Part shown: one piece after another, positions 62,885 to 64,000 of the stretch
How the letters are laid out: each line of letters opens with the position of its first letter
Position numbering within the stretch: the stretch's first letter is position 1
Source of the DNA: CALNYS01 sp942490855
Lineage (GTDB): Bacteria; Planctomycetota; Phycisphaerae; Phycisphaerales; UBA1924
Direction: 5' to 3'
Length of the DNA stretch: 64,000 nt
Assembly: GCA_942490855.1 (NCBI GenBank)
Contig: CALNYS010000004.1
Coordinates: 930,001-994,000 of the forward strand
The notes under the pieces: generated by a model
Told to the model about the DNA's origin: nothing
Database searches by the model: none
What the model saw: only the letters and a program-made list of their open reading frames with translations
Translations under genes and position numbers: made by a program

Positions 62885-64000
62885 TCAGGAGCGCCGGACG
62901 CGTTCGAGGACGTCGCGCAGCGCGTCGAACGCCTCGAGCGGGGACATCGTCTCGATCCGCATCTCGCGCAGCTCGCCGACGACGGGGTGTTCCTTGGCGG
63001 CAAAGAGCGGCATCTGCTCGCTCTCGTCGTGGACGGGCGCGTGCGTCGTGCCGTGGGTGACGCTGAGCTCGTTGAGCAGTTCCTTGGCGCGTTCGACGAC
63101 GGGCGCGGGGACGCCGGCGAGTCGGGCGACGTGGACGCCGTAGCTGCGCCCGGCGGCGCCGGGGGCGATGCGGTGGAGGAAGACGATCTCGTCGTTCCAC
63201 TCGCGCACGCTGACGCAGAGGTTGGTGACGCGCTCAGGGAAGGACTCCGCGAGCGTCGTCAGCTCGTGGTAGTGCGTCGCGAAGAGCGTGCGCGGGCGAG
63301 GGGCGTCGGGCTCGCCCGCGAGGCGCTCGGCGATCGCCCACGCGAGGCTGAGCCCATCGAGCGTGCCGGTGCCGCGTCCGATCTCGTCGAGGATGACGAG
63401 CGAGCGCTCGGTGGCGCTGGTGAGGATCGCGGCGGTCTCTGTCATCTCGACCATGAAGGTGGACTGCCCGGCGTGCAGCGCGTCGTCGGCGCCGACGCGG
63501 GTGCAGATGCGGTCGCACAAGCCGATCGTCGCGCGCTCGGCGGGGACGAACGCGCCGGCGTGGGCGAGCAGCGCGAGCAGCGCGGTCTGGCGGATGTACG
63601 TGCTCTTGCCCGCCATGTTGGGGCCGGTGAGGATCGCGAGACGCGCAGGCTGATCGGGCGTGCCGAGGACGGCGTCGTTGGGGACGAGCTCCGATGCGAG
63701 CGTGCGCTCGAGGACGGGGTGGCGCCCGCCCGCGATGTCGAGCACCGGGTCGGCGACCATCGTCGGGCGCACCCAGCCGCGGTTGCGCGCGACCTGCGCG
63801 AAGCACAGGAGCGCGTCGAGCTCGGCGCACGCGCCGGCGTACTCGGCGATGGCGCGGGCGTGGTCGCGCAGCTGCGCGACGAGCGCGTCGAAGAGTTTCT
63901 GCTCGCGGGCGATCGCGCGGCTCTCAGCGCCGGTGGCTTTCGTCTCGAACTCTTTGAGGCTCGGGCGTGATGTAGCGCTCGGCGTTCTTGAGCGTCTGCT
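62885..64000 (-). CDS. mutS: DNA mismatch repair protein MutS, 3' part, with one-base frameshift near the window end
   Basis: The ATPase half of the mismatch sensor. Visible: GPNMAGKSTYIRQTALLALLAH (Walker A in GPNMAGKST), SLVILDEIGRGTGTLDG (Walker B) and THYHELTTLAESFP, then the C-terminal dimer tail. At 63956-63960 the plus strand reads GAGGC; with one G removed the frames join as KNAERYITPELKEFE, the expected clamp-region sequence. The gene continues past the right edge. Stop is at 62885; the aldo/keto reductase gene follows 58 bases later. Confidence 0.93.
   Translation of the reverse strand, partial: SRRSRTPSATSRPSLKEFETKATGAESRAIAREQKLFDALVAQLRDHARAIAEYAGACAELDALLCFAQVARNRGWVRPTMVADPVLDIAGGRHPVLERTLASELVPNDAVLGTPDQPARLAILTGPNMAGKSTYIRQTALLALLAHAGAFVPAERATIGLCDRICTRVGADDALHAGQSTFMVEMTETAAILTSATERSLVILDEIGRGTGTLDGLSLAWAIAERLAGEPDAPRPRTLFATHYHELTTLAESFPERVTNLCVSVREWNDEIVFLHRIAPGAAGRSYGVHVARLAGVPAPVVERAKELLNELSVTHGTTHAPVHDESEQMPLFAAKEHPVVGELREMRIETMSPLEAFDALRDVLERVRRS

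Overview
The window is GC-rich bacterial chromosome, by eye near 70% G+C apart from one AT-richer gene at about 57.25-58.2 kb. It looks like a planctomycete of the Phycisphaerae/Phycisphaerales type. This rests on three secreted proteins that end in dockerin-like EF-hand tails of the DxDGxGxVDxxDLAxLLAAWG kind, two more that end in a PEP-CTERM-like tail (proline-rich spacer, hydrophobic stretch, RRRR), a fused aroD-aroE, and several proteins of planctomycete character. No marker allows a species call. Nothing marks a plasmid, phage or integrative element.

Layout. 0-4 kb: chaperone and envelope block (groEL 3' end, dnaJ, grpE, FmdB zinc ribbon, lgt, thioredoxin). 4.3-9.7 kb: folP behind an unknown Met-rich exported protein, trpD, and a TetR regulator next to a short-chain dehydrogenase. 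9.9-15.8 kb: exported PQQ-type sugar dehydrogenase, TPP riboswitch plus thiC, DinB-like protein, SRPBCC protein, GAF-PP2C phosphatase. 15.8-24 kb: PEP-CTERM-like protein, MscS channel, DUF1579 protein, a small membrane protein with an operator on its promoter, ACT-malic enzyme, cupin, large beta-helix exoprotein, tRNA-Arg. 24-36.9 kb: rpsT, CPBP protease, upp, orphan DNA methyltransferase, a structured non-coding stretch, sucD, paired membrane paralogues, truA, PIG-L deacetylase, aroDE, prfA. 37-50 kb: FG-GAP/VCBS exoprotein, rpmE, tRNA-Asn, vanadium haloperoxidase, acyltransferase, fur-katG operon, an apparently exported MDR oxidoreductase, desaturase. 50-64 kb: O-methyltransferase, Na+/solute symporter, DUF2156-GNAT fusion, SixA, CPBP protein, zinc alcohol dehydrogenase, a cluster of palindromic elements, an AT-rich Mrr-like nuclease, icd, lipoprotein, aldo/keto reductase, mutS (cut by the window end).

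Genes that plausibly work together are the chaperones, fur with katG (oxidative stress), the TetR regulator with its dehydrogenase, and prfA with aroDE. Most other neighbours are unrelated housekeeping genes in short transcription units. Five convergent pairs share exactly four bases of interlocked stop codons.

The most unusual places are: (1) the palindromic-element cluster at 55.76-57.22 kb, with one element apparently nested inside another, beside an AT-rich nuclease inserted behind icd; (2) a perfect 14-bp operator over a predicted leaderless promoter at 18.6 kb; (3) a structured non-coding stretch ending in a strong terminator at 27.8-28.07 kb. Four genes carry apparent one-base frameshifts (5311-7046, 9020-9745, aroDE, mutS). 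Two of these are the same change, GAGC read as GAGGC, so assembly or base-calling error must be excluded before any is called a pseudogene.
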